From contig CALUJL010000026.1 in assembly GCA_944320955.1 (NCBI GenBank), positions 1 to 46,531 on the forward strand: a DNA stretch of 46,531 nt. The letters run 5' to 3'. Positions 7,223 to 15,883 of the stretch are shown here, piece by piece (position 1 is the stretch's first letter; every line of letters begins with the position of its first letter). The translations under genes were made by a program, and so were the position numbers. Under the pieces are notes generated by a model. That model was not told the origin of the DNA. It ran no database searches and saw only the letters and a program-made list of their open reading frames with translations. Source of the stretch: an uncultured Bacteroidaceae bacterium. Its GTDB lineage: Bacteria; Bacteroidota; Bacteroidia; Bacteroidales; Bacteroidaceae.

Positions 7223-8491
7223 TTATCGGTAATTTTGCAAGACGCTGTCATATATCTTGCGCACTTTCCATCCGGCATTTTCCCACGTGATTCCGTCGAC
7301 TTCCTTCTTGCCCTCTTCGTGCAAGTAGTTGTAGAGAGCCGGATAGGTGCAGATACTGTACATGGCGTCCGCCATGGCGTGAATGTCCCAATAGTCGATC
7401 TTGATACATTTGGAGAGGATTTCCGCACAACCGGACTGCTTCGATATGATCGTGGGTACGTTGCACTGCATGGCTTCCAGGGGTGAAATACCAAAAGGCT
7501 CGGATACCGAAGGCATCACGTACACATCGCTTGCCTTGAGGACTTCGTAAACCTGCCGTCCCTTCATGAAGCCGGGGAAATGGAAGCGGTCGGCTATCCC
7601 GCGCACGGCAACGAGATTGATCATTTGTTCCATCATGTCGCCGTTTCCCGCCATGACAAACCGGATGTTGCGCGTACGGTCGAGCACCATCTTGGCCGCT
7701 TCTACGAAATACTCCGGGCCTTTCTGCATGGTGAGGCGGCCCAAAAACGTAACGATTTTCTCTTTCGGGTCTTTCTGCGGCTGAATGTCCAGAATGTCCT
7801 GCGAAAGCGGTGTCACGGCATTGTGCACGGTGGAAACCTTGCGGGGGTCTTGGTGATAATGGTTGATGACCGTCTGGCGAGTCAGCTCGCTCACGCACAT
7901 GATGTGGTCGGCATAATCCATGCCGTTCTTCTCGATTCCGTAGACGATGGGGTTGACATTGCCGCGGCTGCGGTCGAAATCGGTGGCATGCACGTGGATT
8001 ACCAAGGGTTTCCCGCTGACCTGTTTGGCATGGATGCCTGCGGGATAGGTCAGCCAGTCGTGGGAATGGATGATATCGAACTGCTGCTGCCGGGCAACGA
8101 CTCCGGCCACGATCGAATAGTTGTTGATCTCTTCCTGAAGGTTGTCGGGGTAACGACCGGAAAACTCAAAGCAACCGAAATCGTCGGTATGGCGGTAGTT
8201 GAAATCGGCATAGATATGGTCGCGCATGTCGTAGTACAACTGCGGGTCCATGTAGGCGCTGTAGCGGGCTTTCACTTCCTCCCAGCTCTTGTCGCGCCAT
8301 ACGACGGGCACGCTGTTCATGCCGATAATGCGCAGGAAGCTCTGGTCTTCGTCGCCCCAAGGCTTGGGGATGCAGAAAGTGATCTCCAGATCTTGCTGGG
8401 CGGACATGCCCTTTGTCAATCCGTAGCTGGCCGTTCCCAAGCCGCCCAAGATGTGAGGAGGAAACTCCCAACCAAACATTAGAACTTTCAT
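7223..8491 (-). CDS. GT4 glycosyltransferase, glycogen synthase-like
   Basis: 422 residues with a GT-B fold. The N-terminus reads MFGWEFPPHILGGLGTASYG, the KxGG-like loop of starch and glycogen synthases. The C-terminal half has the E-x7-E motif EPFGISPLE. It probably elongates alpha-1,4 glucan in the cytosol from a nucleotide sugar, the usual role of this enzyme between GDE and GH57. It is transcribed 19 bp after the debranching enzyme and has a strong AAGGAGGAAGA ribosome-binding site preceded by an AT-rich TATAATAATAAGG stretch. The donor sugar is not visible from sequence. Confidence 0.88.
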   Translation of the reverse strand: MKVLMFGWEFPPHILGGLGTASYGLTKGMSAQQDLEITFCIPKPWGDEDQSFLRIIGMNSVPVVWRDKSWEEVKARYSAYMDPQLYYDMRDHIYADFNYRHTDDFGCFEFSGRYPDNLQEEINNYSIVAGVVARQQQFDIIHSHDWLTYPAGIHAKQVSGKPLVIHVHATDFDRSRGNVNPIVYGIEKNGMDYADHIMCVSELTRQTVINHYHQDPRKVSTVHNAVTPLSQDILDIQPQKDPKEKIVTFLGRLTMQKGPEYFVEAAKMVLDRTRNIRFVMAGNGDMMEQMINLVAVRGIADRFHFPGFMKGRQVYEVLKASDVYVMPSVSEPFGISPLEAMQCNVPTIISKQSGCAEILSKCIKIDYWDIHAMADAMYSICTYPALYNYLHEEGKKEVDGITWENAGWKVRKIYDSVLQNYR

Positions 8492-8510
8492 ATTCTCTTC
8501 CTCCTTATTA

Positions 8511-10460
8511 TTATAGGTTCGTTACATTGTTATACTTCATCAATAGTTTCTTCGAGCGCAGGATTTCGGCCACATTCATGGCGAAAGACATGGCGCCGCG
8601 CCCGAGGAAAGGAGGATTCCCGTCATAAAGTTCCGAAAGGGTGCCGATGCAGTGGTAAGTCATCTCGGACTCGAAGTTATCCAACTGCCGCTCTACGAAC
8701 GAGAGGCCGCTCATCTTGTAGATCCGCAGGTAGGCTTCCAGATAGAAGCCCATCAGCCACGGCCAGGCCGTGCCCTGATGATAGGCATAGTCGCGCTGTT
8801 CCTGCCGCCCGACGTAGTTCGGATTGTATCCGCCGCTCTTCGGGCTGAGGGAGCGCAGGCCCTTCGGTGTGAGAAGTTCTTTGGTCACGGTGTCAAGCAC
8901 ACCTTTTTTCTGCCGGCGGTCCAGAGGGGAATAGTCGAAGGCCACGGAGAATATCATATTGGGGCGCACGCTCCAGTCCATCATCTGCCCGTCTACGTAA
9001 TCGAGGAGGTAGCCGTATTCATTCAGGAAGGTGTCGATGAAAGAGCGCCCGGACTTTTCGGCCAAAGCTTCGAGCTCTGTGCTGTAAGCGCTGTCCTGGT
9101 CGCGGAAAAGGTCGGCCACGAAGCAGAGGGCGTTGTACCAAAGTGAATTGAACTCCACGATGTATCCCGTACGGGGGATGACCGGACGGCCGTAAGCCGT
9201 GGAGTTCATCCATGTGACGGCTTTGTTCCGGCCGTCGGCATAGAGGAGCCCGTTGTCGTGGAGCTGCAGGTTGGGGTGCTTGCCGCTGCGGATGTAGCCT
9301 ACCACGTCGCGCAGGAGTGCGCCGTAGCGCTCGCGGCAGAGGTCGCGCGACTCGTGTTTGGCATATTGCTGCAGGGTCCATACGAGCCAGAGCAGTACAT
9401 CGGGGTGCTCCATTTCGTAGATTTTGCTCGTTGTCTTGCCGGTTTCCATGAATTCCCTCACGGCGGCTTCGGCGGTGGCCATGGCGCTGTCGAATTCATC
9501 CATCTCGTCCAGTGCCATGGTCAGGCCGGGGAGGGAGATGAAGAGGTCGCGCGCGCGGCACTTGAACCAGGGGTAGCCGGCCAGGATGTAGTGTTTGTCG
9601 CCCTGTTTGTTGTGGAACTGGTGGGCGGCGTTGCGCAGGCAGTTTTCGAAACTGTTGCGGGGGACGCGGTTGTCGTACTCGGCCTGGTAGAGTTTCTTCA
9701 GCTTCTTGGCGTCTATTTCGGAGATTCCGGCGGAGAAGACGATGCTCTCTCCCTTGCGGATGCTCATCTCGAAATAGCCGGGCACGTAGAGGTCTTCGTT
9801 GAAGTGGTAGCCGCGCTCCTGCTCTTTGGTATACTCGATGCCGCGATACCAATAGGGTTCGAAATGGAACTCGTTCTGCTTGCTGAACTGCATGAAGAGT
9901 TCCGGATAGCTGGGGTACATGCAGGTCTTGATACCGCAGTCGATGCGCGTGAAGTCGCGGTTGGCCGTCGGATTCTCGTGCGTATATTCGCGCACGCTGC
10001 GGAAGGCCAGGAACGGGCGGAAGCGCAGCGTCGTGGCGGAATGGGCGTCGACCAGCGTATAGCGGATGAGGATGCGGTTTTCGTGGTGCACGAAGACTTT
10101 TTCTTTCGTCAGCAGCACGCCGCCCACCCGGTACGTGGTTTTCGGCACGACCTCGCAGTCATAGCTCCGGATATACTTGTGTCCCCGCGGGCTGTAGTTG
10201 TTCCCTTGGTATTTGTGGAGCCCCAGGTTGAACTCGGCCCCGTGCTGGATGACGGTTTCGTCCAGCGAGGAGAGCAGGACGTGGTTCTCGTCGTCCAACT
10301 CGGGGATGGGAATAACAAGCAAACCGTGGTACTTTCTCGTGTTGCAGTCCACAATGGTGGAACAAGAATAAGCCCCCGACCGGTTTGTCCGCAGGATTTC
10401 CCGGGAGAGTGACTCATCCAGATTGATCATCGTGGTTCGGTCAAAACTCAGATAGCTCAT
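8511..10460 (-). CDS. Glycogen debranching enzyme (amylo-alpha-1,6-glucosidase type)
   Basis: 649 residues. The N-terminal ~240 residues form the bacterial GDE N-domain (NRSGAYSCSTIVDCNTRKYHGLLV). The C-terminal ~360 residues form the (alpha/alpha)6 barrel (GYPWFKCRARDLFISLPGL, later YAYHQGTAWPWLMGFY). It removes alpha-1,6 branch points from cytosolic glycogen. It is first in the operon, with a near-perfect promoter at 10570-10600 and a leader of about 100 nt. The operon mates at 7223-8491 and 5720-7189 complete a glycogen remodelling set. Confidence 0.92.
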   Translation of the reverse strand: MSYLSFDRTTMINLDESLSREILRTNRSGAYSCSTIVDCNTRKYHGLLVIPIPELDDENHVLLSSLDETVIQHGAEFNLGLHKYQGNNYSPRGHKYIRSYDCEVVPKTTYRVGGVLLTKEKVFVHHENRILIRYTLVDAHSATTLRFRPFLAFRSVREYTHENPTANRDFTRIDCGIKTCMYPSYPELFMQFSKQNEFHFEPYWYRGIEYTKEQERGYHFNEDLYVPGYFEMSIRKGESIVFSAGISEIDAKKLKKLYQAEYDNRVPRNSFENCLRNAAHQFHNKQGDKHYILAGYPWFKCRARDLFISLPGLTMALDEMDEFDSAMATAEAAVREFMETGKTTSKIYEMEHPDVLLWLVWTLQQYAKHESRDLCRERYGALLRDVVGYIRSGKHPNLQLHDNGLLYADGRNKAVTWMNSTAYGRPVIPRTGYIVEFNSLWYNALCFVADLFRDQDSAYSTELEALAEKSGRSFIDTFLNEYGYLLDYVDGQMMDWSVRPNMIFSVAFDYSPLDRRQKKGVLDTVTKELLTPKGLRSLSPKSGGYNPNYVGRQEQRDYAYHQGTAWPWLMGFYLEAYLRIYKMSGLSFVERQLDNFESEMTYHCIGTLSELYDGNPPFLGRGAMSFAMNVAEILRSKKLLMKYNNVTNL

Positions 10461-10569
10461 GGTTGTCTTTTAATATTAAGGTTTTTATGTTCGTTTCTTA
10501 ACGGGCGAAAAGAGCCTCATGCCGCCTGCCGGGAGAGTCCCGCCGGGAGTGGGGTTCGTTTTTCGGTCT

Positions 10570-10600
10570 CAAATATAGAGAATACCTTCAATATTTCAAA
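10570..10600 (-). promoter_or_regulatory. Promoter of the glycogen operon
   Basis: Minus strand TTTG (plus 10597-10600), 19 nt, TATATTTG (plus 10570-10577). Exact consensus. Confidence 0.8.
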
Positions 10601-10649
10601 AAAAAAGTCATCAAACTTGCTCTTTCGCCACTCAATGCCGCGCAAATAT

Positions 10650-10680
10650 GCAGAAGCGGGGCTTATTGTGCCGCTTCTGC
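10650..10680 (-). terminator. Hairpin overlapping the truA stop codon
   Basis: GCAGAAGCGG at 10650-10659 pairs perfectly with CCGCTTCTGC at 10671-10680. The truA stop codon (10663-10665) lies in the loop. There is no strong T run, so terminator function is likely but not certain. Confidence 0.5.
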
Positions 10681-11454
10681 GGGCAGGAAGAGGGCCTGCG
10701 GATAGCCCACGCCGGCCAGAAACAGGCCGCAGGCCGGTGCGCTGCTCCCGGCGGCACAGCGGTCCCGGGCCTCCAGGATGCGGCACACGCCCTCGGGCGG
10801 CATCTTGCCGCGGCCCACGTCGAGCAGCGTACCCACCACGGCGCGCACCATGTTGCGCAGGAAACGGTCGGCCTCGATGGTGAAGACGAGCCTCGCCCCT
10901 TCGTCTTCTTCCTGCCAGAAGGCGCGGGAGAGGCGGCAGAAGTTGGTCTTCACGTCCGTATGGAGCTTGCTGAAGCTCGTGAAGTCGTGCCGACCGAGCA
11001 GGAGGGAAGCCGCGCGGTTCATGGCCGCCACGTCCAACGCCCCCTGGTAGTAATAGCTGAAGCGGCAGCCGAAAGGCGACTTGCGCCGGGCTATGTAGTA
11101 TTTATAGGTGCGCGACACGGCCGAGAAGCGGGCGTGCGCCTCGGGGACCACCGGGCAGATGCGCTCCACGGCTATGTCGCGGGGCAGGAAGCGGTTGAGC
11201 CGTTCGGCCAGTTCCGCCCCTGCAGGAAGAAGAGCGCCCCCCTCCCCTGCCGCCGGCGCGTCGAAATGGGCCACCATGCGCGCGGCGTGCACGCCGGCAT
11301 CCGTGCGGCCCGCGCCGACCACTTCCGTAGGACGGCGCAAAATGGTGCTCAGCGCTCCCCCGAGCACCTCCTGCACCGAGACGGCACCGGGCTGTATCTG
11401 CCAGCCGTGGTAGGCCGTCCCGTCGTAACTGAAGTACATGAAATACCTTTGCAT
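10663..11454 (-). CDS. truA: tRNA pseudouridine(38-40) synthase TruA
   Basis: 263 residues from the ATG at 11454. The first residues read [19 protein letters not shown] and the catalytic Asp lies in [11 protein letters not shown]. TruA isomerises uridines 38-40 of the tRNA anticodon arm. A longer in-frame extension exists, but its first 40 residues are translated repeat array and should be discarded. A TATCTTTG -7 element ends only 5 nt before the ATG, so transcription would start at or next to the start codon and the mRNA would be leaderless. The gene is divergent from the porT-like gene. Confidence 0.93.
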   Translation of the reverse strand: MQRYFMYFSYDGTAYHGWQIQPGAVSVQEVLGGALSTILRRPTEVVGAGRTDAGVHAARMVAHFDAPAAGEGGALLPAGAELAERLNRFLPRDIAVERICPVVPEAHARFSAVSRTYKYYIARRKSPFGCRFSYYYQGALDVAAMNRAASLLLGRHDFTSFSKLHTDVKTNFCRLSRAFWQEEDEGARLVFTIEADRFLRNMVRAVVGTLLDVGRGKMPPEGVCRILEARDRCAAGSSAPACGLFLAGVGYPQALFLPAEAAQ

Positions 11455-11459
11455 GGAGG

Positions 11460-11467
11460 CAAAGATA
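11460..11467 (-). promoter_or_regulatory. -7 element of truA, immediately before the ATG
   Basis: Minus strand TATCTTTG, followed by CCTCC and the truA ATG. The element belongs to the first 22-bp unit of repeat locus 2 (11452-11473). Confidence 0.55.
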
Positions 11468-11473
11468 CGAAAA

Positions 11474-11561
11474 GCCCCGCATTCCCCCGGAAAAAGCCCC
11501 GCATCTTTTCGGGAAAAGCGGCAGGGCTTTTCCCGAAAAGCCCTGCACCGCTCCTGCACGG
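11474..11561. repeat. 22-bp-period tandem array, locus 2
   Basis: Four units at 11474-11495, 11496-11517, 11518-11539 and 11540-11561, plus an in-phase unit at 11452-11473. Example: GCGGCAGGGC followed by TTTTCCCGAAAA. It lies between the divergent truA and porT-like genes. Confidence 0.8.
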
Positions 11562-11622
11562 GGCGGGGACACAATATCCGGCGCCGTTCCGCGTTACTCT
11601 ATAAAGCCTTGGCAGACTCCCT

Positions 11623-12351
11623 ATGCTCAGATACCTCTTGCGCCTGCTTCCCGCACTCCTCTGTTTGTCGCTCCTCCCGCCCGCGGCCCACGCCCAGAAG
11701 CGCAAAATCCAGAACCGCCCCTACATCGACCAGCGGCGGTTCCACTACGGGTTTTCCGTCGGCCTCAACCTGCAGGACTATGAGCTGGAGAATACCAACT
11801 TCGTGACCGAAGACGGCGAACTCTGGTATGCCGACGTGGCCAGCTACACGCCGGGATTCAGCGTGGGCGTGCTGGGCGAGCTCTACCTCAACAAGTATCT
11901 GGCCCTGCGCCTGCTGCCCACGCTCCACTTCGGCAGCAAGGACATCGTGTTCCGCAACTACAACGCCCCCGACGAGGCAGAACAAACCGAGCGGCAGCAA
12001 GTGAAGTCGACCTACATCTCCCTGCCCCTCGACCTGAAATTCAGCGCGCCCCGCTTCAACAACTACCGCCCCTACATGATGGTGGGCGTGAATCCCATGT
12101 ACGACCTGAGCACCAAGAAAGGCGAGCGCCTCCGTTTCAAACCGATGAACCTCTTTTTGGAATTCGGCTTTGGCTGCGACTACTATTTCCCCTTCTTCAA
12201 GTTTATCCCCGAGCTGAAATTCTGTTTCGGCCTGAGCAACATCATAAACCGGGACAAGAACGACCTCTCCGACCAGTCGCTCACCAAGTTCCGCGACGCC
12301 GTGGGCGAAGGCAGCAGCAAGATGGTCGTGCTGACCTTCTACTTCGAATAA
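11623..12351 (+). CDS. porT: PorT-like outer-membrane beta-barrel protein (type IX secretion)
   Basis: 242 residues with a signal peptide of about 24 residues ending AHA-Q. The rest alternates in short amphipathic strands typical of an outer-membrane 8-stranded barrel, with a C-terminal aromatic (VVLTFYFE). Length and motifs such as [18 protein letters not shown] and the closing strand match PorT, a component needed for type IX secretion in Porphyromonas and relatives. The next gene but one is a protease with a probable type IX sorting tail, which supports the call. No promoter of consensus type was found in the short gap from the truA side. Confidence 0.78.
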   Translation: MLRYLLRLLPALLCLSLLPPAAHAQKRKIQNRPYIDQRRFHYGFSVGLNLQDYELENTNFVTEDGELWYADVASYTPGFSVGVLGELYLNKYLALRLLPTLHFGSKDIVFRNYNAPDEAEQTERQQVKSTYISLPLDLKFSAPRFNNYRPYMMVGVNPMYDLSTKKGERLRFKPMNLFLEFGFGCDYYFPFFKFIPELKFCFGLSNIINRDKNDLSDQSLTKFRDAVGEGSSKMVVLTFYFE

Positions 12352-12405
12352 CTCCCCGCCCCGCCGCCTTCCGGCAGGAGAATCAGGCATTTCGGCCGGA
12401 AATCC

Positions 12406-12436
12406 TTGCGGGAATCAGAAAAAAGCCGTTACTTTG
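12406..12436 (+). promoter_or_regulatory. Promoter of rplS
   Basis: TTG 12406-12408, 20 nt, TTACTTTG 12429-12436 (one mismatch to TAnnTTTG). About 90 nt before the rplS start. Confidence 0.6.
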
Positions 12437-12497
12437 CACCGCTTTCGCGCAACCGCTGTCAAAGAAGTGTAATTTGGCATGTTGCGTTGGACTATGG

Positions 12498-12518
12498 TAT
12501 AATATAATAAGGTATAAG
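12498..12518 (+). repeat. 21-bp AT-rich leader element, copy 1 (rplS)
   Basis: The segment ending in AATATAATAAGGTATAAG lies just before the rplS ATG. It is identical over 21 bp to 46016-46036, inside the invertible segment. In rplS it includes the AAGG ribosome-binding region. Confidence 0.7.
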
Positions 12519-12527
12519 AGAAACACA

Positions 12528-12881
12528 ATGGACTTAATCAAGATTGCAGAAGAAGCCTTCGCTACGGGCAAGCAACACCCCTCGTTCAAGAGCGGTGACA
12601 CCGTGACGGTAGCCTATCGCATCAAGGAAGGCAACAAAGAGCGCACGCAGCTCTATCGCGGCGTGGTCATCAAAATCGCAGGACACGGCGACAACCGCCG
12701 CTTCACCGTGCGCAAGATGTCCGGCACCGTAGGCGTAGAACGTATCTTCCCCCTCAACTCCCCGTTCATCGACAGCATCGAGGTCAACAAGATCGGTAAG
12801 GTTCGCCGCGCCAAACTCTACTACTTGCGCAAACTCACGGGTAAGAAAGCCCGCATCAAAGAGAAGAGAGTCAACGCATAA
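12528..12881 (+). CDS. rplS: 50S ribosomal protein L19
   Basis: 117 residues from ATG 12528, beginning [11 protein letters not shown]. It contains the L19 core ([20 protein letters not shown], then [20 protein letters not shown], then [16 protein letters not shown]). L19 sits at the 30S-50S interface of the ribosome. An upstream in-frame start is possible, but homologues begin here. The gene is monocistronic, with its own promoter and a strong terminator. Confidence 0.97.
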   Translation: MDLIKIAEEAFATGKQHPSFKSGDTVTVAYRIKEGNKERTQLYRGVVIKIAGHGDNRRFTVRKMSGTVGVERIFPLNSPFIDSIEVNKIGKVRRAKLYYLRKLTGKKARIKEKRVNA

Positions 12882-12916
12882 GTGCTCCCCTTCAGGGGCA
12901 TACGGCTCCATACCCT

Positions 12917-12957
12917 GCAAGTCCGCCTCTCCTCCCTGCGAGGAAAGGCGGACTTGC
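12917..12957 (+). terminator. Intrinsic terminator of rplS
   Basis: GCAAGTCCGCCT (12917-12928) pairs with AGGCGGACTTGC (12946-12957), followed by TTTCTG. Confidence 0.75.
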
Positions 12958-13048
12958 TTTCTGATAAAAAAGCCGTCATTTTAGTATAAATAAGCCTAAA
13001 AAAGCAACCAGCCGCAAAACGGCCGCATCAGACTTACGGCATTCGGCC

Positions 13049-13056
13049 TATCTTTG
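13049..13056 (+). promoter_or_regulatory. -7 element of the M6 protease promoter
   Basis: TATCTTTG, 67 nt before the protease ATG. No clear -33 element. Confidence 0.5.
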
Positions 13057-13123
13057 TGCGCCTTTATGTAAACAATCATACGGAAAATCAAAACCCTTCA
13101 TTCCCAACCCAAACCCTAAAGTT

Positions 13124-15670
13124 ATGATGAAAAAGAAACTCTTTGCAGCGCTCTTCTCCCTCCTCGTCCTCGCCGCGGGAGCAAGCGCACGCCCCTACTA
13201 CGGGGAGACGCTCACACTGAAACAACCGGACGGCACCTCCGTGCCGGTAGTGGTGTATGGCAACGAATTCTACCAAGACGTAGAAAGCACCGACGGCTAC
13301 ACCCTCGTCCGCGACGCCGAGAGCGGCATCATCTGCTACGCCCTCCTTTCCGACGACGGCCGCGAGTATGTCTCCAGCGGCATACGCTACAATGGCGGGG
13401 AAACGCCCGTCGCCGTGAAAAACATCATCCAGCCCGGCCTGCGCATCAGCGCCGAAAGCATCAAAGCCAAGATAGAGGCCTGCCGCAAGAGCCTGCAAGG
13501 CGACTCCAAAAGCCGCGAGCCCGAAATCCTGACGCGCGGCTTCCAGGGGCGCAACCTGCCCGACACCGTCTACGGAGTGACGATACTCATCGACTTCCCC
13601 GACGTGAAATCCTCCATAACCCGCGAGCAAGTCGAAAGGTTCTGCAACGGCGACGGCTACAACGAGTTCGGCAACACCCGCTCCATCAAAGAATACTACC
13701 AGTGGATCTCCAGCGGAAAACTCACCTACATCAACAAGGTTATCGGATTCTACACCGCCCCGCAAAACAAAGCCTACTACGACTGCCCCGGACCCAACGC
13801 CGTTCCCGGCAACGGATACCACGACGAGGACATCATGCGCGACATCATTGTCCCCTCGCTCAACAAGGAAGAAGGATTCAAGCTTAGCGAACTGACCACC
13901 AACAACGGCGGAATCCTCGCCATCAACATCATGTATGCCGGAACAGCCGATGCCGGATGGGCCAACGGCCTGTGGGGACACCAGGGATGGTGGAGCTCTT
14001 CCTTCGGCGCCCTCAACGGTTTCTCCGCCAACGCCGGCCACACCTACCAGATGTGCGACCTCGGCTCACAGCTCTCCGTAGGCACTTTCATCCACGAGAA
14101 CGGCCACATGGTCTGCGGATGGCCTGATTTCTACTCTTACGACGGACATTCGGACAACAACGCCAGCGGTTTCGGCATCGGCGGCCCCGCCGACTTCGGG
14201 AGCGACAACAAGAATCCCGGATACCCCAACCCCTATGTCCTCGACCACATGGGCTGGCTCGTAGACAAGCAGGACATTACCAACGTAGTGGACGGCCGCA
14301 CCATCACCCTCTCCGCCGAACCCGGTAGCGCGGCCGTGTACAACGGCACACGGGGCAACAAGTCGCCCAACGAACGCTACTACCTCCAAGTACGCTACAG
14401 CACCCCCGACAAGCCCGAGCGCTACAACGGCATCTTCATCTGGCACGCCAATCTGAGCGGGAACAACACGTATGACAACAATCCCGAAGAGCTCGACTGC
14501 CGCCCCGCCACGGCAAGCGACCCCTGCTTCAAGGCCGGACTGGCAGACGAATTCAACGACAACACCGAACCCTCGGCCAAATGGTACAACGGCCAATACT
14601 CCCTCATCAAAATCTGGCGCATCAGCGAAGCAGGGTACAACATGACTTTCCGCTCGGGCACGACGATTGCCATACCGGAGCTCTTCTCCCGCGACCATGC
14701 CATGAGCCTCGGCGTCTACGGGCGCGACAGTCTGGAACTCCTGGGCGGCATAGCCCCCTATTCGTTCCGCGCCACGGGCGACCTGCCCGCAGGCCTGCAG
14801 CTGGATACCACCGGCGTACTGGTCGGAATGCCTGAGGCGGCCGGCGACTACCGCATCCCCATCGAAATCAAGTCCCGCCTCACCACCGGAAACGACACCA
14901 TCTATCTCCACGTGGCCGAGTCCACTCCCTACAGCAACAGCCCGACAGCACTGCCCGGCAACCTGCTCTTCACGAAATACGACAAGGGAGGCGAAGGAAT
15001 CGCCTACCACGATGCCGACGAGGACTACCTCGGCGACGCAACCTACCGCAACACCGAAGGCGTAGACTTCATCAAACTCAACTCGCGGGGCACCCTCTAC
15101 GGAATTTCCTATACGGAAGACGGAGAATGGTTCCAGTTCTCCACCAATGTGGAAGAGGCCGGGACGTACACCGCCACGCTCAAGTACGCAACCCCCGACA
15201 CGACGTGCCGCATCAGCGTGCTCCCCAACGGACTCCCCGGCGCAAGCGGCATCAAGCTCCCCAGCACCGGGACGGACGGCAACATCTATGCCGACTTCAA
15301 GGAGTACAGCTTCGAGATGACCCTGGCCGAGGGCGAACAGAAGATACGCATCCACCTCGACAAGGCCTCCAACCTGAACCTCTACAGCCTGCGCTTCGAC
15401 AAGAAAGAGGACGACGGCACCGGCATTAGCGACCTGCAGAGCGACGACCAGAACCGCGTCGACCTCTTCAACAGTGCCGACGGGACATTCTACCTCCAGG
15501 CGCCGGAATCCATCCGCACGTTGCGCGTCTTGAACGCCGGCGGACAGCTCGTACGCGAGTACCGCCCGGCTTCCGGCTCCTTCAGCTTCGGCAGCGACCT
15601 GCCCCACGGCTTCTATCTCCTGCAAGTGGAGACGCAAAGCGGACAGAAAGTGCTGAAAGCTACCAAATAG
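13124..15670 (+). CDS. Secreted M6-family metalloprotease with type IX-type C-terminal domain
   Basis: 848 residues. A signal peptide of about 22 residues ends GASA-RPYYG. An M6 (immune inhibitor A-like) peptidase domain follows, with the zinc motif HENGHMVCGWPD, H324-E325-H328. Then come an Ig/putative-cadherin-like domain (about 525-605; LPAGLQLDTTGVLVGMPEAAG) and a carbohydrate-binding-like beta domain (about 605-765; GEGIAYHDADEDYLGDATYR). The last ~70 residues (VLNAGGQLVREY ... GFYLLQVETQSGQKVLKATK) resemble the type A sorting domain that directs proteins through type IX secretion. The expected location is the cell surface or outside, where it degrades host or dietary protein. The substrate cannot be told. 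Confidence 0.88.
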   Translation: MMKKKLFAALFSLLVLAAGASARPYYGETLTLKQPDGTSVPVVVYGNEFYQDVESTDGYTLVRDAESGIICYALLSDDGREYVSSGIRYNGGETPVAVKNIIQPGLRISAESIKAKIEACRKSLQGDSKSREPEILTRGFQGRNLPDTVYGVTILIDFPDVKSSITREQVERFCNGDGYNEFGNTRSIKEYYQWISSGKLTYINKVIGFYTAPQNKAYYDCPGPNAVPGNGYHDEDIMRDIIVPSLNKEEGFKLSELTTNNGGILAINIMYAGTADAGWANGLWGHQGWWSSSFGALNGFSANAGHTYQMCDLGSQLSVGTFIHENGHMVCGWPDFYSYDGHSDNNASGFGIGGPADFGSDNKNPGYPNPYVLDHMGWLVDKQDITNVVDGRTITLSAEPGSAAVYNGTRGNKSPNERYYLQVRYSTPDKPERYNGIFIWHANLSGNNTYDNNPEELDCRPATASDPCFKAGLADEFNDNTEPSAKWYNGQYSLIKIWRISEAGYNMTFRSGTTIAIPELFSRDHAMSLGVYGRDSLELLGGIAPYSFRATGDLPAGLQLDTTGVLVGMPEAAGDYRIPIEIKSRLTTGNDTIYLHVAESTPYSNSPTALPGNLLFTKYDKGGEGIAYHDADEDYLGDATYRNTEGVDFIKLNSRGTLYGISYTEDGEWFQFSTNVEEAGTYTATLKYATPDTTCRISVLPNGLPGASGIKLPSTGTDGNIYADFKEYSFEMTLAEGEQKIRIHLDKASNLNLYSLRFDKKEDDGTGISDLQSDDQNRVDLFNSADGTFYLQAPESIRTLRVLNAGGQLVREYRPASGSFSFGSDLPHGFYLLQVETQSGQKVLKATK

Positions 15671-15693
15671 CCTGACGCAATCCTACTAAACGC

Positions 15694-15731
15694 GCGAGGC
15701 GCGCCCCGGCCGGGGCGCGCCTCGCTTTTTT
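15694..15731 (+). terminator. Strong intrinsic terminator of the M6 protease gene
   Basis: GCGAGGCGCGCCCCGG and its exact complement form a 32-bp perfect palindrome (15694-15725), followed by TTTTTTCT. Confidence 0.85.
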
Positions 15732-15733
15732 CT

Positions 15734-15865
15734 CATGCAGAGGTATTCAGAAAAAGTCCAAAGGGAATCCGGGAAAAGCGCCTGCGCCGTCGGCAAAAAG
15801 CGCTGCATGTTTTCCGGAAAAGTGCCGCACTGCGTCCGAAGAAGCCCAGCCGCTTTTCCGGGAAA
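15734..15865. repeat. 22-bp-period tandem array, locus 3
   Basis: Six in-phase units, with boundaries at 15734, 15756, 15778, 15800, 15822 and 15844. The clearest is GCGCTGCATG followed by TTTTCCGGAAAA at 15800-15821. It lies between the convergent protease and sulfotransferase genes. Confidence 0.8.
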
Positions 15866-15883
15866 CGGCAGCCGGCCTGCCGG

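Noticed and set aside
10663-11574. N-terminal extension of truA
   Set aside because: The extra 40 residues are translated 22-bp repeat units; the family start is at 11454.
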